64,000 nt of DNA from contig NZ_SOBW01000008.1 of NCBI RefSeq assembly GCF_004364975.1, forward strand, positions 310,001 through 374,000, in the 5' to 3' direction. Each line of letters starts with the position of its first letter. Position 1 is the first letter of the stretch. The notes beneath the pieces were generated by a model, which was given only the letters and a program-made list of their open reading frames with translations, had not been told where the DNA came from and did not search any database. The stretch comes from Gelidibacter sediminis (lineage in GTDB: Bacteria > Bacteroidota > Bacteroidia > Flavobacteriales > Flavobacteriaceae). Of the stretch, positions 25,365 through 33,483 are shown piece after piece. A program made the translations under genes and the position numbers.

Positions 25365-26738
25365 ATGATAAACATGATGCGGTCTTTAATTGATAAATAT
25401 AATGTTGCAGGTCCTCGATATACAAGCTATCCAACAGTTCCATATTGGGACACTGACACATTTACCATGCAAAAATGGAAAAACGCATTAATTGAGGCCT
25501 TTAATGAAAGTAATGAAGCCGAAGGTATCAGCTTATATCTGCATTTACCGTTTTGCGAAAGTTTATGCACTTTTTGCGGATGCCATAAACGCATTACAAA
25601 GCAACATAGTGTGGAAACGCCGTATATTAATGCGTTAATAAAAGAGTGGGATTTATATTGTGATATTTTACCTACAAAACCCAAAATTAAAGAGTTGCAT
25701 TTGGGCGGTGGCACCCCGACATTCTTTTCGCCTGAAAATTTGAACTTACTCATTAAGAGTTTGTTAAATCGCGCCACATTGGCTGATGGTTATGAGTTTA
25801 GCTTTGAGGGACATCCAAACAATACTACTGAAGAACATCTACAAACGTTTTATGACTTAGGATTTAGACGCGTTAGTTATGGTGTTCAGGATTATAATGA
25901 AACCGTCCAAAAAGCCATCCACAGAATACAACCTTTTGAAAATGTAAAGCGCGTTACAGAGCAAGCTAGAGCTATCGGATACACTTCCGTTAGTCATGAT
26001 ATTATATTTGGATTGCCGTTTCAAACCGAGGCGCATGTGACAGAAACCATAGCTAAAACTAAATCTTTGAAGCCTGATAGAATTGCCTTTTACAGCTATG
26101 CCCATGTGCCTTGGATTAAAGGTAATGGCCAACGTGGTTTTGATGAAAGCAATTTGCCATCTGGAACAGCCAAACGTCAGCAATATGAATTGGGTAAAAC
26201 CTTACTCGCAGAAGCTGGCTATCACGAAATTGGCATGGATCACTTTGCATTGCCATCAGATTCTTTGTACCAATCCATGACCAACAAAACCTTACATCGG
26301 AATTTTATGGGGTATACAGCTTCAAAAACAAAAGCAATGATTGGTTTGGGGGTATCTTCAATTAGCGATAGTTGGTATGGTTTTGCACAAAATGTTAAAG
26401 GTATTGAAGCATATTATAGTTTACTTAATGAAGGCATTATTCCTGTTGTTAAAGGACATATCTTAAATACTGAAGATTTAATTATTAGAAGACATATTTT
26501 AAATTTGATGTGCCAATTTGAGACGTCTTGGAGTTTGGATGCACTCAAATTTGAAGAGTTGCCAGAAGTGCTGAGCAATTTAGAAGAAATGGAACATGAT
26601 GGACTGCTGACTATAAATAATTCAACATTAACAGTAACCGAAAAAGGCAAACCGTTTGTACGAAATATATGTATGTCATTTGATTTGCTTTTAAGACGTA
26701 AACAACCACAAACGCGCATTTTTTCAATGACTGTTTAA
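25365..26738 (+). CDS. hemN: Oxygen-independent coproporphyrinogen III oxidase
   Basis: A radical-SAM enzyme that decarboxylates coproporphyrinogen III for haem synthesis when oxygen is low. The 457 residues include the early PRYTSYPTVPYW block and the cluster motif C64-x3-C68-x2-C71-x-C73. GGGTPTFF follows, and the HemN C-terminal domain lies near residues 350-440. Three ATGs (25365, 25374, 25377) are possible; family members usually begin within a few residues of SLIDKYNV, so the later two are equally good. It has an FNR-like box, which fits an anaerobic haem supply for the cytochromes encoded downstream. Confidence 0.95.
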   Translation: MINMMRSLIDKYNVAGPRYTSYPTVPYWDTDTFTMQKWKNALIEAFNESNEAEGISLYLHLPFCESLCTFCGCHKRITKQHSVETPYINALIKEWDLYCDILPTKPKIKELHLGGGTPTFFSPENLNLLIKSLLNRATLADGYEFSFEGHPNNTTEEHLQTFYDLGFRRVSYGVQDYNETVQKAIHRIQPFENVKRVTEQARAIGYTSVSHDIIFGLPFQTEAHVTETIAKTKSLKPDRIAFYSYAHVPWIKGNGQRGFDESNLPSGTAKRQQYELGKTLLAEAGYHEIGMDHFALPSDSLYQSMTNKTLHRNFMGYTASKTKAMIGLGVSSISDSWYGFAQNVKGIEAYYSLLNEGIIPVVKGHILNTEDLIIRRHILNLMCQFETSWSLDALKFEELPEVLSNLEEMEHDGLLTINNSTLTVTEKGKPFVRNICMSFDLLLRRKQPQTRIFSMTV

Positions 26739-26742
26739 AGTG

Positions 26743-26761
26743 TGTCAATATGTTATTGACA
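26743..26761. promoter_or_regulatory. Perfect palindrome between hemN and the stress protein gene
   Basis: TGTCAATA-TGT-TATTGACA has 8-bp perfect arms and begins 4 bp after the hemN stop. It has no T tract, so a terminator is unlikely. A -7-like TATATTTT lies at 26785-26792, but the spacing (33 nt from centre) differs from the ATGA-N6-TCAT sites. Could be an operator of a different factor. Confidence 0.5.
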
Positions 26762-26821
26762 TACAGAACTAACGCCTTAATTAATATATTTTCCTAATTA
26801 TGGGATAAAATACAACCTATT

Positions 26822-27652
26822 ATGAAAAAAATAATTGTACCAATAGACTTTTCAAAATATTCTGAATATGCTTTAGAAGCCGCCGCGATATTGGCGAAGA
26901 AGAACAATTCAGAAATTTTGGCATTGCACATGTTAGAAATGGCTGATGGCTTATTTACTGCGTCTGATGCTGGACAAAAACCTAAAATGTTATATTTTTT
27001 AAAACTAGCGGAGCAAAAATTTGATGAATTTTTGAATAAGCCGTTTTTAGAAGGCATCAACGTAACGCCCATAGTAAAACAATCTAAAGTGTTTAGTGAA
27101 GTAAGTGAGGTAGGCGCTCAACATCATGCTGACCTTATTGTAATGGGATCGCACGGTGTTAGTGGTTTTACCGAGGTATTTGTAGGTTCTAACACTGAAA
27201 AAGTAGTGCGTTATTCAGAAATTCCAGTCTTAGTTATTAAGCGAAAACCGAATACACTTAGCTTTGATACTACAATTTTTGCTTCCAATTTCTCAGAAGA
27301 AGCGGTTGGAGCATATTTAAAAGCTTTAAAAATGTTACCAAAAACGGCCAAGATAGAATTGCTGTATGTTAACGTTCCTGGAGAAGATTTTAAAAGCACT
27401 TCAGAAATGGAACAACAAGCTGCAAATTTCCTGACAAAAGCTGAAGGCAACTTAGACCGACTCAACACCGTTAATTATGTGTCAGATTACTCAGTAGAAA
27501 AAGGTATCCTAAATTTCTCGAATCTTGTGGGGGCTGACCTGATCATGCTACCAACTCGTGGTAAAAAGGGCCTGGCACATTTTTTTGAAGGAAGTATTTC
27601 TGAAGATTTGGTCAATCATGCCAATTTGCCGGTCATGACTTTTAAAATATAA
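26822..27652 (+). CDS. Universal stress protein with two Usp domains
   Basis: A 276-residue cytoplasmic protein made of two UspA folds. The first (about 1-140) has KKIIVPIDFSKYSEYALEAA and the ATP-loop motif VMGSHGVSGFTEVFVGSNTEKVVRYSEIPVLVI. The second (about 148-276) is degenerate but ends MLPTRGKKGLAHFFEGSISEDLVNHANLPVMTF. Such tandem proteins are common near low-oxygen regulons of Bacteroidota and bind nucleotide. It sits between hemN and nirK and is followed by a terminator. Role in survival at low oxygen is inferred from its place. Confidence 0.88.
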   Translation: MKKIIVPIDFSKYSEYALEAAAILAKKNNSEILALHMLEMADGLFTASDAGQKPKMLYFLKLAEQKFDEFLNKPFLEGINVTPIVKQSKVFSEVSEVGAQHHADLIVMGSHGVSGFTEVFVGSNTEKVVRYSEIPVLVIKRKPNTLSFDTTIFASNFSEEAVGAYLKALKMLPKTAKIELLYVNVPGEDFKSTSEMEQQAANFLTKAEGNLDRLNTVNYVSDYSVEKGILNFSNLVGADLIMLPTRGKKGLAHFFEGSISEDLVNHANLPVMTFKI

Positions 27653-27680
27653 CCACACCATAAATTTTATAAATTACCTT

Positions 27681-27708
27681 AGCTGGACGGAAGTTCAGCT
27701 TTTCTTTT
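27681..27708 (+). terminator. Terminator after the universal stress protein gene
   Basis: Stem AGCTGGAC / GTTCAGCT (one G-U pair) with a GGAA tetraloop, followed by TTTCTTTT. It separates the stress protein from the nirK promoter region. Confidence 0.75.
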
Positions 27709-27723
27709 ATCTTTATCTAATGT

Positions 27724-27737
27724 GGATAAAATTGTCC
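27724..27737. promoter_or_regulatory. Rrf2/NsrR-type operator upstream of nirK
   Basis: GGATAAAATTGTCC, a GGA-N8-TCC near-palindrome followed by TA. Matching 14-bp sites lie at 32232, 45546 and 46058. It ends 4 bp before the CRP/FNR-type box. Confidence 0.65.
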
Positions 27738-27741
27738 TAAT

Positions 27742-27785
27742 ATGACCATCGTCATATTTTTATGAGATTGATTAATTTAATTTTG
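27742..27785 (+). promoter_or_regulatory. CRP/FNR-type box and promoter of nirK
   Basis: ATGA-CCATCG-TCAT at 27742-27755 (arms extend to TATGAC / GTCATA) and -7 element TAATTTTG at 27778-27785. Centre to -7 distance is 29.5 nt. Confidence 0.75.
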
Positions 27786-27799
27786 AACCATAAACCAAT

Positions 27800-29254
27800 A
27801 TGTATATGAAACCACAAACAATCCTTAAAACAGTGTCGCTGCTGTCATTATTATTAGTGTTCAGTTGCTTTAAAGACAAAAAAACCGAATATGCTTCTGC
27901 TGAAGATATTCCTGTAAGTCGTGAAATGATTGCAGAATTGACTGCTCCACCACACGTGCCAACGCCAATTGGTAAGCGCAAAGCCAAAAAACTTATTGTA
28001 AAAATGGAAATCCTTGAAGAAGAAGGAGAAATTACTGATGGCGTACGTTATGTTTATTGGACTTTTGGAGGTTCAGTGCCTGGTAGTTTTATCAGAACTC
28101 GTGTGGGAGATGAAATTGAATTCCATTTACAAAACCACCCAGACAATAAATTACCACACAACATCGATTTACACGCAGTAAACGGACCTGGTGGAGGTGC
28201 TGAATCTTCTTTTGTAGCGCCAGGCCACGAAAAGGTGTTTTCATTTAAGGTGTTAAATCCAGGCTTATATGTCTATCATTGCGCAACAGCACCGGTAGGG
28301 ATGCATATTGCCAATGGAATGTATGGGCTTATTTTAGTAGAACCAGAAGGCGGTTTGCCTCCGGTAGATAAGGAATACTACGTAATGCAAGGCGATTTCT
28401 ACACGAAAGGTGCCAATGGAGAACGTGGATTGCAACCTTTTGACATGCAAAAAGCGGTTGATGAAAAAGCAGATTATGTTGTGTTTAACGGTAAAGTAGG
28501 GTCCCTAACTGGTGATGGTGCCTTAACAGCAAAAGTTGGAGAAACTGTTAGATTGTTTGTTGGAAATGGTGGGCCTGGATTGGTATCATCTTTCCATGTC
28601 ATCGGTGAAATTTTTGATAAAGTGTACGTAGAAGGTGGAGATTTGGTTAACACCAATGTTCAAACAACCTTAATTCCTGCAGGTGGTGCTGCCATAGTGG
28701 AGTTTAAAGTTGAGGTGCCGGGAACGTTTATTTTGGTAGATCACTCCATTTTTAGAGCATTTAATAAAGGTGCCCTAGGGATGTTGAAAGTGGATGGAGA
28801 AGAGGATAAGAAAATATTTTCAGGAGAGTTGATGGAAAATATTTATATTCCTGAGGGTCCTGGAATCCAAACTATGCCGACTACAGATGAAATTAAAGAA
28901 TCTGCAATACCTGCAAAATCATTTGCTGAGCAAATGGAGTTTGGAAAACAAATTTACGGACAAACATGTATTGCTTGTCACCAGTCAGAAGGACAAGGTA
29001 TTCCTGGTGCGTTTCCTCCATTGGCAAAATCAGACTACCTAAATGCAGACGTAGACCGCGCAATTAGTGCCGTACTTCATGGATTAAGTGGCGAAATCAC
29101 CGTAAATGGCGAAAAATACAACAGTATCATGACCAAGCAAATGATTTCCCAAGAAGAAGTTGCTAATGTGATGACCTATGTGTATAACAGTTGGGGTAAT
29201 AATAAAACAGTTGTTACACCAGCAATGGTTAAAAAAGTAAGTGAAAAAAAGTAA
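27800..29254 (+). CDS. nirK: Copper nitrite reductase with C-terminal cytochrome c domain
   Basis: Reduces nitrite to NO in the periplasm. The 484 residues start with a lipoprotein signal (LLLVFSCFKDKK, Cys23). Two cupredoxin domains follow with all copper ligands: H120, C161, H169 and M174 for type 1; H125, H160 and H315 for type 2. D123 and H266 are the catalytic pair. Residues about 375-475 are a fused class I cytochrome c with C390-IA-C393-H394, a three-domain form known from other NirKs, which lets electrons enter without a separate donor. The ATG at 27806 is an equal start. NirV and an SCO protein follow. Confidence 0.95.
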   Translation: MYMKPQTILKTVSLLSLLLVFSCFKDKKTEYASAEDIPVSREMIAELTAPPHVPTPIGKRKAKKLIVKMEILEEEGEITDGVRYVYWTFGGSVPGSFIRTRVGDEIEFHLQNHPDNKLPHNIDLHAVNGPGGGAESSFVAPGHEKVFSFKVLNPGLYVYHCATAPVGMHIANGMYGLILVEPEGGLPPVDKEYYVMQGDFYTKGANGERGLQPFDMQKAVDEKADYVVFNGKVGSLTGDGALTAKVGETVRLFVGNGGPGLVSSFHVIGEIFDKVYVEGGDLVNTNVQTTLIPAGGAAIVEFKVEVPGTFILVDHSIFRAFNKGALGMLKVDGEEDKKIFSGELMENIYIPEGPGIQTMPTTDEIKESAIPAKSFAEQMEFGKQIYGQTCIACHQSEGQGIPGAFPPLAKSDYLNADVDRAISAVLHGLSGEITVNGEKYNSIMTKQMISQEEVANVMTYVYNSWGNNKTVVTPAMVKKVSEKK

Positions 29255-29293
29255 TTGATTTACCACCTTTAAATAAATTTTAAACTAATAATT

Positions 29294-30073
29294 ATGCGTA
29301 CCAAAATCTTCAGATTGTCTTTTGTTCTAATGTTTGTGCAACTGTTTAGTTATGGACAATCTGAAGGTATGGCGCGTATTGAAGGTGCACGTTATATCCC
29401 TTTATATGGAAGGGATTCAACGGTAGTTGCTGTTAAAGATTTCGATTTGGACGTGTACCCTGTAACCAATAAGGAATATCTAGATTTTGTAAAGAATTTT
29501 CCAAATTGGCAGAAATCTAAAGCCAAAAAGATATTTGCAGATGGCTCCTATCTCAGAAATTGGAAAAATGATTTAGAGCTAAATGACGACGCTTTGCCTA
29601 ACAGTCCTGTGACATACGTCAGTTGGTTTGCGGCAAAATCATATTGTGCCAGTCAAGGCAAACGTTTGCCAACAATGGATGAATGGGAATACGCCGCAAT
29701 GGCTGATGAAAAGCTCAAGGACGCCCGAATCAAAAAATCCTACAATGAACAAATCTTATCGTGGTACGAAGCCCCGCGTTCTAATGAAAATGTCATTGGT
29801 CAACATCCAAAAAATTATTGGGGAGTTCATGATTTACACGGTCTGGTTTGGGAATGGACGTCAGATTTCAACTCCGTTTTACTATCTGGAGAATCGCGGA
29901 AGGATAATGAAAAAGACAACAATTTATTTTGCGGAAGCGCCGCATTGGGTGCGACAGATTTGATGAATTATGCGGCTTTTATGCGCTATGCGTTTAGAGG
30001 AAGCGTTAAGGCTAATTATGCTATTAAAAATCTGGGATTCAGATGTGCAAAAGACGTTGAAAACATAAAATAA
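29294..30073 (+). CDS. nirV: NirV-like SUMF1/FGE-domain protein
   Basis: A 259-residue exported protein (signal about 1-21, SYG/QSEG). It carries the formylglycine-generating-enzyme-like fold: EGARYIPLYGRD, FDLDVYPVTNKEYLDFVK, PVTYVSWFAAKSYCASQGKRLPTMDEWEYAA, VHDLHGLVWEWTSDF and the terminal AIKNLGFRCAKD. A member of this family, NirV, regularly accompanies nirK in denitrifiers. Its exact task, perhaps NirK maturation, is unproven. It lies 39 bp after nirK and 2 bp before the SCO gene, in one operon. Confidence 0.88.
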   Translation: MRTKIFRLSFVLMFVQLFSYGQSEGMARIEGARYIPLYGRDSTVVAVKDFDLDVYPVTNKEYLDFVKNFPNWQKSKAKKIFADGSYLRNWKNDLELNDDALPNSPVTYVSWFAAKSYCASQGKRLPTMDEWEYAAMADEKLKDARIKKSYNEQILSWYEAPRSNENVIGQHPKNYWGVHDLHGLVWEWTSDFNSVLLSGESRKDNEKDNNLFCGSAALGATDLMNYAAFMRYAFRGSVKANYAIKNLGFRCAKDVENIK

Positions 30074-30075
30074 AC

Positions 30076-30783
30076 ATGAAAAATACGTTACTAATATTAT
30101 GTAGCATTCTTTTTATCGGATTGACCTCTTGTAAAAACGAATCGGCTAAAACTTCAGATGTTATCGCTTATTACTGCCCGATGGAATGTGAAGGAGATAA
30201 AACCTATGATGAACCTGGCAGTTGCCCAGTTTGTAATATGGATTTAGTGCTTGTTGATACCAATGTAGATATGGCATCCGATGAAATTTCAGAAACTTCA
30301 ATTTTTAATCTCACCTCCACATGGACCAACCAAAATGGCGAAGACCTTCAATTGGAAGATTTAAAAGGTGATGTTTTGGTAATGGTTATGGTGTATACCT
30401 CATGTAAGGCAGCCTGCCCAAGATTGGTTGCGGATATGCGTAACATTGAAGAGCGATTACCTAAAGATGCCAAAAACAATTTAAAAATGGTTTTTGTGAG
30501 TATTGATCCAAATACTGATACTCCAGAACGCTTAAAGGCGTTTGCAGAAGAAAATGTAATGGATAAAGAACCGTGGTTATTCTTAAGGTCATCAGTAGAT
30601 AATACACGAGAGTTTGCGGCTGTATTGGCTGTAAATTATATGAAAATTTCGCCTCTAGATTTTTCCCACTCTAATATCATAAGTGTATTCAATAAACAAG
30701 GCGAGCTCGTATACCAACAAGAGGGACTCGGTGTCAACTCTGATGCTACCGTACAGCATATTAAAGACGCTATGGCAATCTAA
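30076..30783 (+). CDS. SCO1/SenC copper chaperone with N-terminal heavy-metal-binding domain
   Basis: A 235-residue lipoprotein (Cys19 in GLTSCKNE). Residues 32-60 form a small metal-binding module with YYCPMEC, GSCPVCNMDL (C34, C38, C50, C53), the type seen in CusB-like proteins. The SCO thioredoxin fold follows with C110-x3-C114 (YTSCKAACPRL), PNTDTPERL and the copper His in DFSHSNIISVF. SCO proteins deliver copper to binuclear copper sites. In an operon with nirK it probably metallates NirK, and possibly CuA of NosZ. Confidence 0.9.
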   Translation: MKNTLLILCSILFIGLTSCKNESAKTSDVIAYYCPMECEGDKTYDEPGSCPVCNMDLVLVDTNVDMASDEISETSIFNLTSTWTNQNGEDLQLEDLKGDVLVMVMVYTSCKAACPRLVADMRNIEERLPKDAKNNLKMVFVSIDPNTDTPERLKAFAEENVMDKEPWLFLRSSVDNTREFAAVLAVNYMKISPLDFSHSNIISVFNKQGELVYQQEGLGVNSDATVQHIKDAMAI

Positions 30784-30820
30784 TACGTTTGCTCAACTTT
30801 GGTAATCTAATTCCAGAATC

Positions 30821-32074
30821 ATGAAAAAACTAGTCATTTTAGCATGCCTCGGCATGTTGAGCCTCACTACCTATGCCCAAGAATTTGGGATCGATTTACA
30901 GTTAAGGCCTCGTGTTGAGTATCGGCATGGCTACAAAACCTTGATTCCTGATGCTATTGATGCTGCGACTTTTGTGTCACAACGATCTCGGCTTAATCTG
31001 AAGTATGGCAGAACAACACTCAATGCCTTTATATCCTTGCAAAATGTAAGAGTTTGGGGTGATGTAAGCACTTTATCTGCGACAGATGCTAACGGTACAG
31101 CCATTCATGAAGCATGGGCATCATTTAAATTAGATTCGGTATTGAGCTTTAAAATGGGGCGTCAAGAAATAATTTATGACGATTCTAGAATTTTCGGTAA
31201 CGTTGATTGGGCACAGACGGGGAGAAGCCACGACGCTTTTATTGCTACTTACCAGCCTAATGTAAATAATCGTGTAGATCTTGGTATCGCCCTAAATGAA
31301 GAAGATGAAACCCTTTTTAAAACGGATTATAATGTCAATAATTACAAGGCTTTTCAATATGTATGGTATCATACAAAATTTGATAATTTAAATTTAAGTC
31401 TGTTAGCACTGAATACAGGGTTTACAGTTAATACCGATGGTAACCAGGAAGTAGATTACAACCAAACTTTTGGTGCGTATGTCACTTTCGGAAAAAACGT
31501 GTTCAAAGCAGATGCTTCAGCCTATTATCAAACGGGGAAAATCGCGGATCGCGACTTGAATGCTTTTAATGTGTCTGGAAATTTGCATTATCAAGTAACT
31601 TCAAGTCTTAATCTTGGTATTGGTGCTGAATATGTATCGGGAACGGATATGAACAGTACGGATTCTGAGATCAATTCTTTTAACCCGTTATTTGGAACCA
31701 ATCATAAATTTAACGGTTGGATGGATTATTTTTTTGTGGGCAACCATATCAATTCTGTGGGTTTGGTGGATATCAATCTACCCATAAAATATCAACAGGA
31801 TAAATGGACACTTCAATTGATTCCACACCTTTTTTCATCTGCGGCGACGGTAGTAAATCTTATGGGCAATGAACAGGATGCTTATTTAGGCACCGAAATT
31901 GATTTTTCATTGGGCTATAAAATCGCTAATGACATCGATTTTCAATTAGGATATTCACATATGTTCGCTTCCGACACGATGCAATTGCTTAAAGGCGGTA
32001 ATAACGACAACACGAATAATTGGGCTTGGGCCATGTTTGTGTTCAAACCTAAACTATTTACGCATACTAAATAA
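30821..32074 (+). CDS. Alginate-export-family outer-membrane porin
   Basis: A 417-residue outer-membrane protein with a signal peptide (1-19, TTYAQE). The barrel opens DLQLRPRVEYRHGYK and carries motifs typical of the alginate_exp family in Bacteroidota: FVSQRSRLNLKYG, SFKLDSVLSFKMGRQEIIYDDSRIFGNVDWAQTGRSHDAF. It ends FKPKLFTHTK, without a terminal Phe. In denitrification loci such barrels are candidates for nitrite or nitrate entry; the substrate here is not shown. It is the last gene of the nirK operon, followed by a strong terminator. Confidence 0.82.
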   Translation: MKKLVILACLGMLSLTTYAQEFGIDLQLRPRVEYRHGYKTLIPDAIDAATFVSQRSRLNLKYGRTTLNAFISLQNVRVWGDVSTLSATDANGTAIHEAWASFKLDSVLSFKMGRQEIIYDDSRIFGNVDWAQTGRSHDAFIATYQPNVNNRVDLGIALNEEDETLFKTDYNVNNYKAFQYVWYHTKFDNLNLSLLALNTGFTVNTDGNQEVDYNQTFGAYVTFGKNVFKADASAYYQTGKIADRDLNAFNVSGNLHYQVTSSLNLGIGAEYVSGTDMNSTDSEINSFNPLFGTNHKFNGWMDYFFVGNHINSVGLVDINLPIKYQQDKWTLQLIPHLFSSAATVVNLMGNEQDAYLGTEIDFSLGYKIANDIDFQLGYSHMFASDTMQLLKGGNNDNTNNWAWAMFVFKPKLFTHTK

Positions 32075-32108
32075 CACGTTTTAGAAACCTTCCAAAAAGG
32101 ATCAAAAC

Positions 32109-32148
32109 ATCCTTCAGAATTTTCATATGAATTTTGAGGGATTTTTTT
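32109..32148 (+). terminator. Strong terminator after the nirK operon
   Basis: A 13-bp stem (ATCCTTCAGAATT with AATTTTGAGGGAT, two G-U pairs) followed by TTTTTTT. The region 32149-32226 holds no other clear signal apart from a small palindrome GGATT / AATCC at 32188-32202. Confidence 0.85.
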
Positions 32149-32226
32149 CAGTCTTATCTAATTTTTGATTCATGATTTGCCCTACTAGGATTCATGAAAT
32201 CCTTTGCTGAAATACAATCTTTATTT

Positions 32227-32250
32227 ATATAGGATAATTTTATCCTATAT
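32227..32250. promoter_or_regulatory. Rrf2/NsrR-type operator upstream of the nos operon
   Basis: Arms ATATAGGATAA and TTATCCTATAT are perfect inverted repeats around a central TT. The core GGATAATTTTATCC at 32232-32245 fits the GGA-N8-TCC pattern. It abuts the CRP/FNR-type box at 32251. Confidence 0.75.
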
Positions 32251-32294
32251 ATGATTTTTATCATGTTTTTTAAAAACCTAAGGTTATAAATTTG
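32251..32294 (+). promoter_or_regulatory. CRP/FNR-type box and promoter of the nos operon
   Basis: ATGA-TTTTTA-TCAT at 32251-32264 and -7 element TAAATTTG at 32287-32294, centre to -7 distance 29.5 nt. It leaves a leader of roughly 80 nt before the nosC-like start. Confidence 0.8.
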
Positions 32295-32380
32295 TTAAAG
32301 AAAACCAAAATTAAGGCTGTTGTCTTAATGTATCAAATGGAGTTTCAGAACCATAAATTAGAACCTAAAATTATAAAACA

Positions 32381-32872
32381 ATGAAAAAATCATTATTGAT
32401 TATTACAGGATTTTGCTTCATGCTATTCCTAGGATGTGGAGATGGCGAGAAGAAGAAAGATTCTCCTTATGAAAAATCTACTTCTGTAGAACAAACAACA
32501 CCAGCAAAATCTAAAGTGCCAGCTTCAGAACGTATCGATTTAACAAGTAAAGGTGTGGGCCCTATTAGTTCGATTACCCTTCCTTCGGAAATAGACCAAA
32601 CAATGGTGGCGCACGGGAAGGACGTATATGAAAAAATGTGTACGGCATGCCATAAGGTTGATAAAAAATTCATAGGACCACCACCAGTAGGATTGTTGGA
32701 ACGCAGAACACCGGAATGGATTATGAACATGATCTTAAACCCTGAAGAAATGGTTCAACAAGATCCTCTTGCTAAAGACTTATTGATGGAGTTTAATGGT
32801 GCCCCAATGGCAAATCAACATCTTTCTGAAGAAGACGCAAGGGCTGTTCTTGAATATTTTAGAACCCTATAA
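32381..32872 (+). CDS. Lipoprotein cytochrome c of the nos operon (NosC-like)
   Basis: A 163-residue lipoprotein (Cys19 in FLGCGDGEKK) with one class I cytochrome c domain at about 80-163. The haem site is CTACH in VYEKMCTACHKVDKK and the probable axial Met lies in NGAPMANQHLS. In clade II nos clusters a monohaem cytochrome before nosZ is thought to pass electrons from the quinol pool to NosZ. It is the first gene of the operon and lies 10 bp before the fasciclin gene. Confidence 0.88.
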   Translation: MKKSLLIITGFCFMLFLGCGDGEKKKDSPYEKSTSVEQTTPAKSKVPASERIDLTSKGVGPISSITLPSEIDQTMVAHGKDVYEKMCTACHKVDKKFIGPPPVGLLERRTPEWIMNMILNPEEMVQQDPLAKDLLMEFNGAPMANQHLSEEDARAVLEYFRTL

Positions 32873-32882
32873 TAGTTAACAT

Positions 32883-33461
32883 ATGAAAACTACACTTAAA
32901 CTTTTTAGTTTTTTACTGCTAATCGTAGTGTCTGTATCATGTAAAGAAAGTACTGACCAACAAGCAGAAACACCGATAACTACAGTAGAAACAACTGATG
33001 ATAAAAATAAAGGTCAAGCGTTTATAAAAGATGACCTGGCTACACCTAATGTTTTACAGATAGCTGTAGGCTCAGAAGATCATACCACACTGGTAGCAGC
33101 TGTTCAAGCAGCACAATTGGAGAATGTTCTGGTTAATGCCGGTCCGTTGATGGTATTTGCACCAACTAATGAAGCTTTTGATGCCTTGCCGGCTGGCACT
33201 GTTGAAGGCTTATTAAAACCAGAGAATAAGGAAGCTTTGTCTGATATTCTTAAATATCATGTAACGCCTGGCAATTATTCAAAAGAATTCTTAACCAAAT
33301 TTAAGAAACTAGGACAAGCTAACAATCAATATGTACAGATAGAGATGATTGATGGTGAACCCATAATTGGAGGCGCCAAAATTATTGCAAGTATACCGGC
33401 TGGTAATGGTATTGTACATGTAGTAGATAAAGTATTACTGCCACCAACTGACAAGAACTAA
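32883..33461 (+). CDS. Fasciclin-domain lipoprotein
   Basis: A 192-residue lipoprotein (Cys20 in VSVSCKEST) with one FAS1 domain over about 55-190. It has the conserved H1 region TTLVAAVQAAQLENVLVNAGPLMVFAPTNEAFDALP and the H2 region GNGIVHVVDKVLLPP. FAS1 domains mediate adhesion or protein contacts. A fasciclin gene between nosC and nosZ is a recurring feature of Bacteroidota nos clusters, but its role in N2O reduction is not established. 22 bp to nosZ. Confidence 0.88.
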   Translation: MKTTLKLFSFLLLIVVSVSCKESTDQQAETPITTVETTDDKNKGQAFIKDDLATPNVLQIAVGSEDHTTLVAAVQAAQLENVLVNAGPLMVFAPTNEAFDALPAGTVEGLLKPENKEALSDILKYHVTPGNYSKEFLTKFKKLGQANNQYVQIEMIDGEPIIGGAKIIASIPAGNGIVHVVDKVLLPPTDKN

Positions 33462-33483
33462 CACGAATTAAAATTTAGAACTA

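Noticed and set aside
32188-32202. GGATTCATGAAATCC as a fifth Rrf2-type operator
   Set aside because: GGA and TCC are 9 nt apart, one more than in the other four, and it lies too far upstream; likely chance.
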